Notes: generated by a model not told the origin, from the letters alone. A stretch of 34,342 bases of DNA from an uncultured Rhizobiaceae group bacterium (GCA_937951645.1 CALFBM010000018.1:1-34342); one strand, 5' to 3'; counted from the stretch's first letter, positions 17,867-29,599 are shown. Numbers and translations are program-made.

Positions 17867-19194
17867 GTATGTTGCGTTCAGACGGCCTGTTGCCACGCAT
17901 GAAGCCATTGTCGGACAAACGTTCGACAATTGTAAGTGTTTTGGACATTGGAACTTCAAAGGTCTGTTGTCTTATTGCTGAAATGACACCGCGTGACCCT
18001 GGTGAAGCCGTTTTGGGGCGTACGCACAAGATCAAGGTTTTGGGGCTTGGGCATCAGAAATCACGAGGCATCAAGTCTGGTGTTATTGTTAATCTGGAAC
18101 TGGCAGAGCAAGCTATTCGTCATGCGGTAGAAAGTGCCGAGCGTAATGCGGGCATGACTGTGGACTCGTTAATCACCAATGTTTCTTCGGGTCGTTTGGT
18201 GAGTGAAGCTTTTTCTGCAGATATTTCCCTTGGTGGGCACGCTGTTGAGGATCGGGATGTTTCTCAGGTATTACTCGCTGGTGCCCAACACGCACTGGCA
18301 CCTGAACGTTCTGTAGTTCATTCCATTCCCATTGGTTATTCGCTTGACGGGGAGCATGGTATTTCTGATCCGCATGGCATGGTTGGTGAACGTTTGGGCG
18401 TTGATATGCATGTCGTTACTGCAGAAAACGCGCCGTTAAGAAATTTGGAACTCTGTATAAACCGCGCGCACCTCTCTGTTGAAGGAATGGCTGCAACGCC
18501 TTACGCAGCAGGGCTTGCAACACTTGTTGATGATGAAATGCAAATGGGTTGCGCCTGTATTGATATTGGTGGTGGTACAACAACGCTTTCTGTCTTTGTT
18601 GAGGGGGGCTTTGTTTTCTCTGATGCGATTGCAATTGGCGGGTCGCATGTGACGATGGATTTGGCACGAGGACTTTCAACACGTCTTGATGATGCGGAAA
18701 TGATTAAAGTTAAATACGGTTCGGCCTTGCTTGGCTCCAGTGATGATGAGGCGATGGTTACCATTCCGCCAATTGATGAAGCTGAGCGTGATGCGCCCGT
18801 ACAGGTAAGCAGGGCGCAACTTACGCGCATTATCCGCCCACGGGTTGAAGAGACACTGGAAATGATTCGTGACCGTCTTGCCAAATCAGGATTTGCTGAT
18901 GCTGTTGGCAAGCGTCTGGTGCTTACGGGTGGGGCAAGCCAATTAAACGGAATGTCAGAGGTGGCGCGCCGTGTTCTTTCACGAAATGTGCGCCTTGGGC
19001 GCCCAATGGGTATTGCGGGCATGCCGGAAATGGCTAAAGGCCCGGTATTTTCAACTGCGGTAGGTTTGTTGATCTATCCGCAGATAGCGAAGATTGAGAA
19101 TTTTTCTGCTCCCTCAAGGTTTGGCAATATGCTGGCTACGGGAACCAACGGCCCATTGGGTCGATTGGGCAATTGGTTTAGGGAAAGTTTTTAA
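17863..19194 (+). CDS. ftsA: Cell division protein FtsA
   Basis: Actin-like ATPase that tethers FtsZ to the membrane and activates septal synthesis. With the start at ATG 17863, which overlaps the ftsQ stop as ATGA, it has 443 residues. DIGTSK (28-33) is the phosphate 1 motif, DIGGGTTT (234-241) the phosphate 2 motif and LTGGASQLNGM part of the adenosine site. The C-terminus LGRLGNWFRESF is the amphipathic membrane-targeting helix. A TTG four codons upstream is possible but adds nothing conserved. Confidence 0.96.
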   Translation: MSMLRSDGLLPRMKPLSDKRSTIVSVLDIGTSKVCCLIAEMTPRDPGEAVLGRTHKIKVLGLGHQKSRGIKSGVIVNLELAEQAIRHAVESAERNAGMTVDSLITNVSSGRLVSEAFSADISLGGHAVEDRDVSQVLLAGAQHALAPERSVVHSIPIGYSLDGEHGISDPHGMVGERLGVDMHVVTAENAPLRNLELCINRAHLSVEGMAATPYAAGLATLVDDEMQMGCACIDIGGGTTTLSVFVEGGFVFSDAIAIGGSHVTMDLARGLSTRLDDAEMIKVKYGSALLGSSDDEAMVTIPPIDEAERDAPVQVSRAQLTRIIRPRVEETLEMIRDRLAKSGFADAVGKRLVLTGGASQLNGMSEVARRVLSRNVRLGRPMGIAGMPEMAKGPVFSTAVGLLIYPQIAKIENFSAPSRFGNMLATGTNGPLGRLGNWFRESF

Positions 19195-19246
19195 GAGTGT
19201 CGCCTTTAAAGAGGCGGGGTTCAAGAGTAGGTATTTTTCAAAACAG

Positions 19247-19333
19247 GTAGAGAGCGGCTCTACAGAAAAATACAAATAAAATGCGGCAGTGATGGCAACA
19301 TCACAAAACTTGGTTCTGGCGGGTCTTCCCGTC
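19247..19333 (+). promoter_or_regulatory. Three hairpins in the ftsZ leader
   Basis: Three perfect or near-perfect stems follow one another between ftsA and ftsZ: GTAGAG/CTCTAC (19247-19263), GTGATG/CATCAC closed by a GCAA tetraloop (19289-19304), and a six-pair stem with one G-U pair around TCTT (19318-19333). The last ends ten bases before the probable GGAG ribosome site of ftsZ (19343-19346). They could control ftsZ translation or mRNA processing. No clear promoter motif is visible in the gap, though ftsZ usually has extra promoters here. Confidence 0.45.
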
Positions 19334-19355
19334 TAACAAAATGGAGACGAGGAAA

Positions 19356-21107
19356 ATGACAATTAACTTGCAAAAGCCTGATATTACAGAGCTTAAGCCA
19401 AAAATTACTGTATTTGGTGTCGGCGGCGGCGGCGGTAACGCTGTAAACAACATGATTCATGGTGGCCTTGAAGGCGTCGAATTTGTGGTGGCAAACACAG
19501 ATGCCCAGGCACTTTCGATGTCAGCATCAGAGAAAATTATCCAGCTTGGTACAGATGTAACGGAAGGTTTGGGCGCAGGCTCAATGCCAGAAGTTGGTGC
19601 TGCGGCTGCAGAAGAATGCATGACAGAAATTCAAGATTACCTTGCAGGTACACATATGGCATTTGTGACTGCCGGCATGGGTGGCGGTACAGGCACAGGT
19701 GCGGCCCCTGTTGTGGCGCGTGCTGCGCGTGAAATGGGTGTTTTAACAGTTGGTGTGGTTACAAAACCGTTCCAGTTTGAGGGACAAAGACGTATGAAAA
19801 CTGCTGATGCAGGCATTGCCGAGCTGCAAAAGCATGTTGATACACTGATTGTTATTCCTAACCAGAACCTATTCCGCATTGCCAATGATAAAACCACTTT
19901 TGCTGATGCATTCGGCATGGCTGACCAGGTTCTTTATTCTGGTGTTGCCTGTATTACAGACCTGATGGTCAAGGAAGGCCTTATCAATCTTGATTTTGCT
20001 GATGTTCGCTCGGTTATGCGTGACATGGGCAAGGCAATGATGGGTACTGGCGAAGCTGGCGGCGAAGGTCGTGCAAGACTTGCTGCTGAAGCTGCTATTT
20101 CAAACCCGTTGCTTGATGAGACAACGATGGCTGGTGCTCAAGGTCTCCTGATCTCAATCACTGGTGGTCGTGACATGACACTCTTTGAGGTTGATGAAGC
20201 TGCTACTCGCATTAGTGAAGAAGTAGATCAAAGTGCAAACATCATCGTGGGTGCTACATTCGATGAAAACCTTGAAGGTGTTATTCGTGTCTCCGTTGTT
20301 GCGACAGGAATTGATGCTGCAGCACGTCGCGGTGAAAATACTGTTCCACAAAAAGCAATTGATACTGCAACGAGAGCTGTTCCAAAAACCAATCCAACAG
20401 CTGCTGTCCCTCAACCGATTGCTGCAAAGGTAAATTCTCCGGAAGAAGTTTCTGCAAAAATAGAAAAGACAGCTGCTGCGATGGCTTTGCCCAATAAGCC
20501 TGCCCGTGTTGAGCGTGACGGCGTTGGCCTTGAACCGTTCAAGCCTGCGACAAAGCTTTTCTCTGATCCACAGGTTGAAGAAGAGTTTAAAAATGCACTT
20601 GAAGAAGAGCTTATGCCGCAAGATAAAGATTTTGTTTTGCCAGCAGCAGAAGAACCTCAGGGTATTGTTCAGGCAACTGCAATTCCAAAGGTTGAAGACT
20701 TCCCTGCCATGATCCAGGCCGAGGTTGCTGCTCAGTCAACGCCTGCTCCACAGGCGAAAGCCGAAGCTTCTCATGGTCCAATGGGGCTTTTGAATAAACT
20801 CAAGAACAGTTTTGCGGGTCGTGAAGCAGAAGAAGAAAAATCTGTGGCTCATGTGCCTAAACCGGTTGCTCCGGCAGCTCCAGATGCTGTTGAGACTGCG
20901 GCAGCTCCAAGGCCTGCTGCGCCTGCACCTCAACCCGTTGTACAAGCTCAACCTACTTCTACACCTGCTGCAAGGGTGGATGACAACCCTTACGCACCCA
21001 AACGTGGGCAGCTCGATACCATGGGACGAATCAATCCTGTAGAAAAACCGACATCAGATGATGATCAATTAGACATTCCTGCCTTCTTGCGTCGTCAAGC
21101 CAACTAA
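19356..21107 (+). CDS. ftsZ: Cell division GTPase FtsZ
   Basis: Tubulin-like GTPase that forms the Z ring. From ATG 19356 the protein has 583 residues and starts [20 protein letters not shown], the standard alphaproteobacterial N-terminus; the ATG at 19341 adds five unconserved residues and has no ribosome site. [13 protein letters not shown] (21-33) and the tubulin signature GGGTGTG (109-115) bind GTP. The globular part ends near residue 320. A linker of about 245 residues, rich in Ala, Pro, Glu and Lys, leads to the C-terminal peptide [11 protein letters not shown] that contacts FtsA. The long linker is typical of the class, especially of rhizobial relatives. Confidence 0.97.
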   Translation: MTINLQKPDITELKPKITVFGVGGGGGNAVNNMIHGGLEGVEFVVANTDAQALSMSASEKIIQLGTDVTEGLGAGSMPEVGAAAAEECMTEIQDYLAGTHMAFVTAGMGGGTGTGAAPVVARAAREMGVLTVGVVTKPFQFEGQRRMKTADAGIAELQKHVDTLIVIPNQNLFRIANDKTTFADAFGMADQVLYSGVACITDLMVKEGLINLDFADVRSVMRDMGKAMMGTGEAGGEGRARLAAEAAISNPLLDETTMAGAQGLLISITGGRDMTLFEVDEAATRISEEVDQSANIIVGATFDENLEGVIRVSVVATGIDAAARRGENTVPQKAIDTATRAVPKTNPTAAVPQPIAAKVNSPEEVSAKIEKTAAAMALPNKPARVERDGVGLEPFKPATKLFSDPQVEEEFKNALEEELMPQDKDFVLPAAEEPQGIVQATAIPKVEDFPAMIQAEVAAQSTPAPQAKAEASHGPMGLLNKLKNSFAGREAEEEKSVAHVPKPVAPAAPDAVETAAAPRPAAPAPQPVVQAQPTSTPAARVDDNPYAPKRGQLDTMGRINPVEKPTSDDDQLDIPAFLRRQAN

Positions 21108-21123
21108 TTAACGGCTTGTTAAT

Positions 21124-21163
21124 AAACCCCGTTTGTTACAAAGAGTAGCAGATGGGGTTTTTT
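21124..21163 (+). terminator. Intrinsic terminator after ftsZ
   Basis: AAACCCC (21124-21130) pairs with GGGGTTT (21154-21160), and the T-run continues to 21163. The 23-base loop contains a further TTTG/CAAA pairing. It starts 17 bases after the ftsZ stop and probably ends the dcw transcript, consistent with a separate promoter for lpxC downstream. Confidence 0.75.
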
Positions 21164-21236
21164 GTATCTTATTGAAATAATTGAATAAAAAAAATAGCTT
21201 GATATCTTTTGGTAACAAAAAGTAAGAAAGCGTGAT

Positions 21237-21265
21237 TTGGAACTGCTTACCCTGCCGTTTATAAA
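21237..21265 (+). promoter_or_regulatory. Sigma70-like promoter for lpxC
   Basis: TTGGAA (21237-21242) and TATAAA (21260-21265) are separated by exactly 17 bases, a good match to the housekeeping promoter consensus. It lies between the ftsZ terminator and lpxC, about 100 bp before the lpxC start. A small hairpin, GTGTG/CACAC, sits in the resulting leader at 21282-21295. Confidence 0.6.
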
Positions 21266-21367
21266 AAACAAAGTTTAGGTTGTGTGCTTACACACCTTAC
21301 CATTCTGACAAGGCGACTTTAAGAACGTTAGTTTCAGAAAACGTGCTGGGAAAATTGGGGAATACAT

Positions 21368-22315
21368 TTGTTAGGTCATCAAACAACGCTACGCGACAGC
21401 CTGGAATTTTCAGGTGTCGGTGTTCATTCTGGTCAAGAAGTAAATATGGTTCTACTTCCTGCCGATGCTAATACTGGAATTGTTTTTAACGTAACAGATC
21501 CATCTTTCCCCGATAAAACAATAGATCTTCCTGCAAATTTGAGAACTGTTGGTGCAACTGATCTTTGTACTGTTCTTGGATCCTTAAATGCTGCGCATGC
21601 TGCAACAATCGAACACCTAATGGCTGCACTGCGCGCTCTTAATGTGGATAATGTTATTGTTGAGCTTGATGCAGGTGAAGTACCTGTCATGGACGGTAGC
21701 TCAATTGTTTTTGTTGAAGCGATTCGCTCTGTTGGCCTTACATCACTAGCTGCACGTCGTTGTTATATTCGGGTTAACAAACCGATACGCGTGGATATGG
21801 GTGCTTCATGGGGCGAGTTTGTTCCTTATGAAGGTACGCGTTTTGAGGTTGAAATTGATTTTGATTGTGAAGCAATTGGGCGTCAAAGCTTTGCGTCAGA
21901 CATTGCCGAAGATGTATTTTGTACAGAACTGAGCCGTGCACGGACATTTGGGTTTATGAAAGATGTTGAGCGCCTTTGGGCTGCGGGTTTTGCATTGGGT
22001 TCTTCGCTTGAGAATTCAGTTGTGATTGGTGATGATAACAACATTATCAACCCCGAAGGGCTTCGTTACAAAGATGAGTTTGTACGTCACAAGACCCTGG
22101 ACGCCATTGGTGATTTGGCATTGGCCGGAGCGCCAATTATTGGATGTTATCGCTCATATCGCGGTGGGCACAAGCTTAATGCAATGGTTCTTTCTGCACT
22201 ATTATCCGACAAGGAAGCTTTTGATTTCGTAGAGCCTCCAATGTCTCGCCCTAAAATCATGCACGGTGAACTGGTTGCGGTAAGTGCACCTGCCTATGCT
22301 GCTGTTCTTGTATAA
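21368..22315 (+). CDS. lpxC: UDP-3-O-acyl-N-acetylglucosamine deacetylase LpxC
   Basis: Zinc enzyme for the committed step of lipid A synthesis. Zinc ligands are visible as H83 (EHLMAAL), H241 and D245 (HKTLDAIGD), and the catalytic histidine is H268 (GGHKLN); ARTFGFMKDVERL is also conserved. 315 residues from TTG 21368, with GGGG at 21357-21360 seven bases upstream. No ATG or GTG lies in frame between this and the conserved HQTTL...FSGVGVHSG segment, so a TTG start is the best choice. Confidence 0.95.
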   Translation: MLGHQTTLRDSLEFSGVGVHSGQEVNMVLLPADANTGIVFNVTDPSFPDKTIDLPANLRTVGATDLCTVLGSLNAAHAATIEHLMAALRALNVDNVIVELDAGEVPVMDGSSIVFVEAIRSVGLTSLAARRCYIRVNKPIRVDMGASWGEFVPYEGTRFEVEIDFDCEAIGRQSFASDIAEDVFCTELSRARTFGFMKDVERLWAAGFALGSSLENSVVIGDDNNIINPEGLRYKDEFVRHKTLDAIGDLALAGAPIIGCYRSYRGGHKLNAMVLSALLSDKEAFDFVEPPMSRPKIMHGELVAVSAPAYAAVLV

Positions 22316-22478
22316 CTCATAACATTCAAATTACTTGGTTGGTTGTGATGGTTATGCCATAAAATGGCGACATTCGTGTTTGAAAGAGTGTGGAAATTTC
22401 TTGTTGCATAATGTATTGTTAAAGATAAACAAACTAGAAGTGACAACTTCAAACAGGCTGGCAGTGGGTAGAGGTATG

Positions 22479-23306
22479 ATGTTTTCAGGTTTTAAAAAGA
22501 TTGCTTTAATAACATGTGTTGTTGCTGTTTCAGCTTGTAGCAAGACTGATGACAAAAACGCTGATTTTGCAGTAGATGATATTATCGCGCCAGATACCCT
22601 TTACAATCAGGCGCTTGCCAATCTGGATTCTGGTGATTTGACTGAATCCCAGAAGCGTTTAAACGATATTGACCGTCAACACCCTTATTCTGAATATTCA
22701 CGCCGCTCACTCATCTTGAATACATTTATCAATTACCGCAAAGGCGCTTATGCAGAGGCTGCCAACAGCGGTAATCGTTTCTTGCAGCTTTATCCTGGTG
22801 ATAAAGATGCTGCATATGCGCAATATATTATTGGCATGTCGTATTTTAAAAGAATACCGCATATCACACGTGACCAGTCTGTGACTTCCAAGGCTTTTAA
22901 TGCCATGACTGCTGTGGTTGAGAAGTATCCTGAAAGTGAATATGTCGAAGATGCCCAAAAGAAAATTCTAATCACGCGTGACCAGCTTGCAGGCAAGGAA
23001 ATGCTTATTGGTCGCTATTATCAGGAGCGCAGGGAGTTTCTCGCTTCAATAAACCGATACCGTAAGGTCGTAGAGAATTATCCAAGCACGCGTCATGTGG
23101 AAGAAGCACTGGCCAGATTAACAGAGAGCTATTTTTCCCTAGGGCTTGTACAAGAAGCGCAAAATTCAGCTGCTGTTCTTGGTCATAACTTTCCCGATAG
23201 TAAATGGTATGATGATTCCTACAAGTTGCTACAAACAGGCGGACTTGAGCCACGCGAGTCGCAAAACTCATGGTTACAGGGCTTGTTGGGTGTGAAAAAG
23301 ACTTAA
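22479..23306 (+). CDS. bamD: Outer membrane assembly lipoprotein BamD
   Basis: Lipoprotein of the BAM complex, which inserts beta-barrel proteins into the outer membrane. The N-terminus is a lipoprotein signal with lipobox VSAC (Cys20), followed by TPR-like repeats (LYNQALANLDSGDLTESQKR, then YAQYIIGMSYFKRIPHITRD, typical of BamD). ATG 22479 is chosen because GAGGT (22471-22475) lies just upstream; ATG 22476 is adjacent and possible, while the longer open frame from 22335 would bury the signal peptide. 275 residues. lpxC-bamD-recN is a usual order in rhizobial relatives. Confidence 0.93.
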   Translation: MFSGFKKIALITCVVAVSACSKTDDKNADFAVDDIIAPDTLYNQALANLDSGDLTESQKRLNDIDRQHPYSEYSRRSLILNTFINYRKGAYAEAANSGNRFLQLYPGDKDAAYAQYIIGMSYFKRIPHITRDQSVTSKAFNAMTAVVEKYPESEYVEDAQKKILITRDQLAGKEMLIGRYYQERREFLASINRYRKVVENYPSTRHVEEALARLTESYFSLGLVQEAQNSAAVLGHNFPDSKWYDDSYKLLQTGGLEPRESQNSWLQGLLGVKKT

Positions 23307-23430
23307 CTCGTTCATAAAATTACGCTAACTCTTGATAAAGCAAAAACAACACTGCAAATATCGTCGAAGTGCTGGTATGAATCTATTCAAAGTGATTTGT
23401 TGAAATTCATCATTTGCGGTTAAGGCCATC

Positions 23431-25104
23431 ATGCTAGCACAACTTTCCATCCGTGATATTGTTTTGATCGAAAGGCTCGATATTGAGTTTTCGAACGGCC
23501 TGTCAGTGCTGACAGGTGAAACAGGTGCAGGTAAATCAATTTTACTCGACAGTCTCGCATTGGCCTTGGGAGGTCGAGGTGAAGGAGCACTGGTAAGAAA
23601 TACGGTCGATGAGGGAAGTGTCACCGCCGTATTTGATCCTGTGGATGGGCATCCGGTTCACAAGGTTTTATCTCAAAATGGTATTTCTACCGGTGATGGA
23701 TTGATTTTACGCCGTGTGCAGAAGAAAGACGGCAAGACCAGAGCTTTCATTAATGATGCACCTGTTTCTGTAGGGTTAATGCGTCAGATTGGTAGCCAGC
23801 TTGTTGAAATTCACGGACAACATGATGATCGCGCCATGTTGGATGCTTCAACACATCGTAATTTGCTGGATGCGCATGGTGGGCTTGAAGCGCAAACGAT
23901 CTTAACGGGTAATGCGTGGCGTTCATGGAAAGACGCTGAAGGTAAATTGGATCGTCTCAAGGCTGAAGTCGAAGAAGCACAGCGCGAAGCTGATTATCTT
24001 AGGTCTTCATCAGAAGAATTAAAGCTTTTGGCACCGCAAACAGGTGAAGAGAACAAGCTTGCAGATCAACGCCAAAAGATGATGAAGGTCGAACAAGTTG
24101 CAACCGATTTGGCAGAAGCAAATGACACACTTTCCGGAAACGGGTCACCTGTTACGACCATTTCCAATCTTGCGCGGCGGCTGGAACGTAAACGCCAACA
24201 GGCGCCAGAGCTTATTGATGAAACACTGGAAAATCTGGATATGGCGCTCAATGCCTTGTATGCAGCGCAAAATTCACTGGAGACTGCTTTCCATGAGACG
24301 CATTTTGACCCCCAAGAGTTGGAAAATTCGGAAGAGAGACTGTTTGCGCTTCGAGCTGCTGCCCGCAAGTATAATATAGCGGTTGAAAACCTGCCTGATC
24401 TTGCGGTGCGTATGGCTGATAATCTTGCCATGCTGGAAGATGGAGAAGACAGGCTTTCAAAGCTTGATGCTGAAGTAAAAGCCTTGAAAGAAGAGTTTTT
24501 CAGGCTTGCCAACACTCTATCAGGCAAGCGTAAAGAGGCGGGTGATGTTTTAACACAATCTGTCATGAAAGAGCTGCCTGCCTTGAAACTGGAACTTGCC
24601 AAGTTTATTGTTCATCAAGAGGCAGATGAGGCAAATGCCGGACCATCCGGCATTGATGTGTTGGAGTTTTGGGTTCAGACGAACCCTGGTTCAAACCCTG
24701 GTGCGATGCGCAAAGTGGCTTCAGGTGGGGAACTTTCACGTTTTATGCTGGCCTTGAAGGTTGCATTAGCAGACAGGGGCTCTGCGCCTACATTGGTCTT
24801 TGATGAAATTGATTCAGGGGTGGGGGGTGCCGTTGCAGATGCGATTGGGCGTCGTTTGGCACGGTTATCAGATGCTGTACAGGTGTTATCGGTGACACAT
24901 GCACCCCAGGTTGCTGCAAAGGCTTCCGGACATTATTTGATTGCAAAATCTGCTGTTAATGGCAGTGAACGTGTTGCAACCGCAGTGACACCGATATTTG
25001 ATGAAGTACGGCTTGAGGAAATTGCAAGAATGCTTTCTGGTGCCAGCGTAACAGATGAAGCGCGAGCTGCTGCTGAAAAGCTCATTAATCAACCTTCTGT
25101 ATAA
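23431..25104 (+). CDS. recN: DNA repair ATPase RecN
   Basis: SMC-like protein acting in double-strand break repair by recombination. Walker A GETGAGKS (29-36), a central coiled coil of about 150-350 (for example DRLKAEVEEAQREADYLRSS), the ABC signature SGGELSRFMLALK and Walker B PTLVFDEIDSGVGG (from 453) are in the expected order. 557 residues, normal. AAGG upstream of ATG 23431 is the likely ribosome site. I looked for an alphaproteobacterial LexA box (GTTC-N7-GTTC or GAAC-N7-GAAC) in the 124-bp upstream gap and found none. Confidence 0.96.
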   Translation: MLAQLSIRDIVLIERLDIEFSNGLSVLTGETGAGKSILLDSLALALGGRGEGALVRNTVDEGSVTAVFDPVDGHPVHKVLSQNGISTGDGLILRRVQKKDGKTRAFINDAPVSVGLMRQIGSQLVEIHGQHDDRAMLDASTHRNLLDAHGGLEAQTILTGNAWRSWKDAEGKLDRLKAEVEEAQREADYLRSSSEELKLLAPQTGEENKLADQRQKMMKVEQVATDLAEANDTLSGNGSPVTTISNLARRLERKRQQAPELIDETLENLDMALNALYAAQNSLETAFHETHFDPQELENSEERLFALRAAARKYNIAVENLPDLAVRMADNLAMLEDGEDRLSKLDAEVKALKEEFFRLANTLSGKRKEAGDVLTQSVMKELPALKLELAKFIVHQEADEANAGPSGIDVLEFWVQTNPGSNPGAMRKVASGGELSRFMLALKVALADRGSAPTLVFDEIDSGVGGAVADAIGRRLARLSDAVQVLSVTHAPQVAAKASGHYLIAKSAVNGSERVATAVTPIFDEVRLEEIARMLSGASVTDEARAAAEKLINQPSV

Positions 25105-25115
25105 AGATAGGGTAA

Positions 25116-27263
<2,148 letters not shown>

Positions 27264-27331
27264 ATGAAATTCATTGCTGCTATTAAAAATTAGCGCTGGT
27301 AATTGCCAGATACTTCAATAATCATTATCTG

Positions 27332-28036
27332 ATGAAAAACGAATCTCAATTCTGGAGTGGAACAAAAGACTCGCTGCCGATCATGTTTGCAGTGATTTTT
27401 TTTGCAATATTATTTGGTGCAACTGCCGTTAATAACGGGCTTGCATTTGGCGAGACTGTACTTTCAAGCGTATCCGTTTTCGCAGGGGCGAGCCAGTTTG
27501 TGTTTCTTGATTTATATGGTCAGCAGGCACCTGTATGGTCGATCCTGTTAGCAGTTTTTGCAGTAAACTTCAGACACGTCCTGTATTCAGCATCCATTGG
27601 GCGCTATATGGGTGAATTTACATTCTTTCAAAAATACTCAGGTTTCTTTTTCCTTTGTGATCCCTTGTTTGGTGCAGGCGAAATCAGGGCGCAAAACCAG
27701 AAGCTGACATCTGCTTACTATTTTGGATATGCGATTCCGCTTTACGTGATCTGGGTTGGGTTTACCGCTTTGGGGGCCGGATTTGGCAAGCTTATTACCG
27801 ACCCGCAAGCCTTTGGTTTTGATATGCTTTTGTCGATTTATTTCTTGTCGCTGTTGATGGGATTCAGGACACGCCCCAATTGGCTGGCAAGTGTTCTTGC
27901 AAGTGGGATTGCTTCTGTCCTGGTTTATAAAATGATTGGTGCGCCATGGCATATTATGCTGGGCGCACTGGTCGGGATTACCTTGGCTGCCATGATTGGC
28001 AAGCCTGTTGAAGAGAAGGGGGAAAACGATGTTTGA
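27332..28036 (+). CDS. azlC: AzlC-type branched-chain amino acid exporter subunit
   Basis: Membrane protein of 234 residues with about six or seven hydrophobic segments. The N-terminal half, including FGATAVNNGLAFGE and SVFAGASQFVFLDLYG followed by VNFRHVLYSASIGRY, matches the AzlC family, large subunit of two-component exporters for branched-chain and related amino acids (known from Bacillus azlCD and Corynebacterium brnFE). The partner azlD overlaps its 3' end by eight bases, which supports the assignment. Substrate is not deducible. The ribosome site before ATG 27332 is weak. Confidence 0.88.
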   Translation: MKNESQFWSGTKDSLPIMFAVIFFAILFGATAVNNGLAFGETVLSSVSVFAGASQFVFLDLYGQQAPVWSILLAVFAVNFRHVLYSASIGRYMGEFTFFQKYSGFFFLCDPLFGAGEIRAQNQKLTSAYYFGYAIPLYVIWVGFTALGAGFGKLITDPQAFGFDMLLSIYFLSLLMGFRTRPNWLASVLASGIASVLVYKMIGAPWHIMLGALVGITLAAMIGKPVEEKGENDV

Positions 28037-28355
28037 TTTTATTTCTTCTTCCGCAATGCCGAGCAATGTCTGGGTTGTAATTCTTCTTACGGGACTGGTT
28101 ACTTATATTACACGTTCTGCGGGGCATGTCGTGCTTGCACGTTTCAAACATCTGCACCCACGTGTTGAAGCAGCCCTTGAAGCAGTGCCAGGTGCTGTCC
28201 TTGTAACAATTGTTCTGCCGCCTGCATTGACCAATGGGCCTGTAGAACTTCTGGCAATGTTGGCAGCGCTAGTAGCAAGTTTTCGCCTTTCCCCGATTAG
28301 TGTTCTTGCCGTTGGCATGGCAATTGTTATTGGGGGAAGGGCGATGGGTTTTTAA
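28029..28355 (+). CDS. azlD: AzlD-type exporter small subunit
   Basis: Small membrane protein of 108 residues with three or four hydrophobic segments, the size and topology of AzlD. The segment VVILLTGLVTYITRSAG near the N-terminus and the LEAVPGAVLVTIVLPPAL segment are typical of the family. I start it at ATG 28029, preceded by AAGGGGGA, rather than at 27996, because the upstream ATG lacks a ribosome site. The overlap with azlC suggests coupled synthesis of the two subunits. Confidence 0.85.
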   Translation: MFDFISSSAMPSNVWVVILLTGLVTYITRSAGHVVLARFKHLHPRVEAALEAVPGAVLVTIVLPPALTNGPVELLAMLAALVASFRLSPISVLAVGMAIVIGGRAMGF

Positions 28356-28370
28356 ATTCATATACCAGAA

Positions 28371-28775
28371 TTAACGGCTCTTTGGAGAGAGAATAAAACC
28401 AGGATATATGTTTCTTCTAAAGCTGTGGCCGTGATGTCTTTTATAGCGCGAGTAGCCACGGTAGCCGGAATGTCTGTTTGATCTGTATCCACGGTTATAC
28501 CCATAGCTACTATATCCATGTCTTCTGTAAGTGCCGCCTCTTCTGAAGCTGCGCGAATGTCCGCGATAACGATGACCGCCTCTATAAATACGATAATGTT
28601 TGCTAAAACCTCGAACCTGAACAAGGTTATTATCAAGGGTAATTCTAGAGGTTTCGACCGGGTTTTGATTGATTGATGCCGTTTGCGCAGATGCTGATAA
28701 ACCCATGCCGCCAAGAGAAATCGTCATTGCTGTTGCAAATGTGATGCCTATACGTTTGATTGTTTTTTTAAACAT
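28371..28775 (-). CDS. Secreted Arg/Gly/Tyr/His-rich protein, function unknown
   Basis: 134 residues. A signal peptide of about 31 residues (KK-IKR, hydrophobic core, ASAQTA cleavage site) precedes a short neutral segment and then, from about residue 60, a strongly basic low-complexity region built of Arg, Gly, Tyr, His and Ser (YRGGHRYRGHSRSFRRGG, then GYNRGYRSNRHSGYRGYSRY). The ATG has AAAGGA about eight bases upstream, and the signal peptide confirms the frame over a competing one. Small basic periplasmic proteins of this composition, such as BA14K-like proteins, are common in this class, but no conserved domain is visible. It converges on azlD with 15 bases between. Confidence 0.75.
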   Translation of the reverse strand: MFKKTIKRIGITFATAMTISLGGMGLSASAQTASINQNPVETSRITLDNNLVQVRGFSKHYRIYRGGHRYRGHSRSFRRGGTYRRHGYSSYGYNRGYRSNRHSGYRGYSRYKRHHGHSFRRNIYPGFILSPKSR

Positions 28776-28987
28776 TTAAGTTTCCTTTCACGAAAAATAA
28801 GTAATATTTTTCTTGCTGATATTAGTATGACCTGGGAGAGATTTTTAATCGGTGTCATATTGCACACTGTGATTAAATGGCAGAAAATTTATATCAGATT
28901 ACTGAGGTGCCATATCAATTGTGATGAACATTTTGTGTTGTTTGTTTCAGTCAGATGCGTTTTGATTGCAAGGAAACTGTGTGAATT

Positions 28988-29599
28988 TCAAGAAATGGTA
29001 CTTCTGTAAACCACCATGAACCGCAAGGTTATCATAAAGAAAAATGCGATTGCCAGGCTTGCGGTCTCGGGTATGTAATTTGTCCCAACTGTATAAATAA
29101 TACCGCCAATGATTGAAATCGTTGCATAAAGGTCTTGTTTCAGAATAGAGGGCTGAAGACCGCAAAGAACATCGCGGAACATGCCTCCTGCAACTCCGGT
29201 AATACAGCCCAACACGACTGCGCTTGCCATTGACAGATCGTTTGTCAGCGCTGCTTGTGCGCCTGTAAGGGTAAAGAGTGCCAATCCCATTGCATCAAAA
29301 TACAAAAGCAGTTTCATTCTTTTTCCTGCACCTTTTTTCAGTTTTCCTGCAAGAAAATAAGTGAGTAAACCAACCGGAATGGCTGTTGCCAAATAGCTCA
29401 TATCTGTGAGCCAGAACACAGGTGTTGCACCTATCAACAAGTCACGCAAGGTTCCGCCACCCACAGAAGCAACAATGGCTAGTACGATTGCACCAAACGG
29501 ATCAAACCCTTGGCGGGTACCCTGGATTGCAGCAGAAGCTGCCATAACAGCTGTTGCAATGATGGCCAGCACAGTCGTGAGAGAAGCAAAATCTGACAA
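28988..29599 (-). CDS. TRIC/UPF0126-family membrane protein
   Basis: 203 residues with about seven membrane segments in two similar halves. Each half carries the family pattern: GGTLRDLLIG near residue 48 and GGMFRDVLCG near 138. This is the bacterial UPF0126 (YicG/YadS) family, related to TRIC cation channels; some members have been linked to glycine uptake, so the physiological substrate here is open. The start is TTG 29599, five bases after the stop of the upstream aminopeptidase gene; no ATG is suitably placed, so translation is probably coupled. Confidence 0.85.
   Translation of the reverse strand: MSDFASLTTVLAIIATAVMAASAAIQGTRQGFDPFGAIVLAIVASVGGGTLRDLLIGATPVFWLTDMSYLATAIPVGLLTYFLAGKLKKGAGKRMKLLLYFDAMGLALFTLTGAQAALTNDLSMASAVVLGCITGVAGGMFRDVLCGLQPSILKQDLYATISIIGGIIYTVGTNYIPETASLAIAFFFMITLRFMVVYRSTIS

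Noticed and set aside
19191-19209. Possible CtrA site (TTAA...TTAA) upstream of ftsZ
   Set aside because: The two TTAA elements are 11 bases apart, whereas CtrA boxes need seven; I found no proper box in the gap.
23307-23430. LexA box upstream of recN
   Set aside because: A single GTTC is present near 23310, but the second half-site at the required seven-base spacing is missing.
28358-28714. 118-residue frame overlapping the secreted basic protein
   Set aside because: The 134-residue frame on the same strand has a ribosome site and a clear signal peptide; this one has neither.
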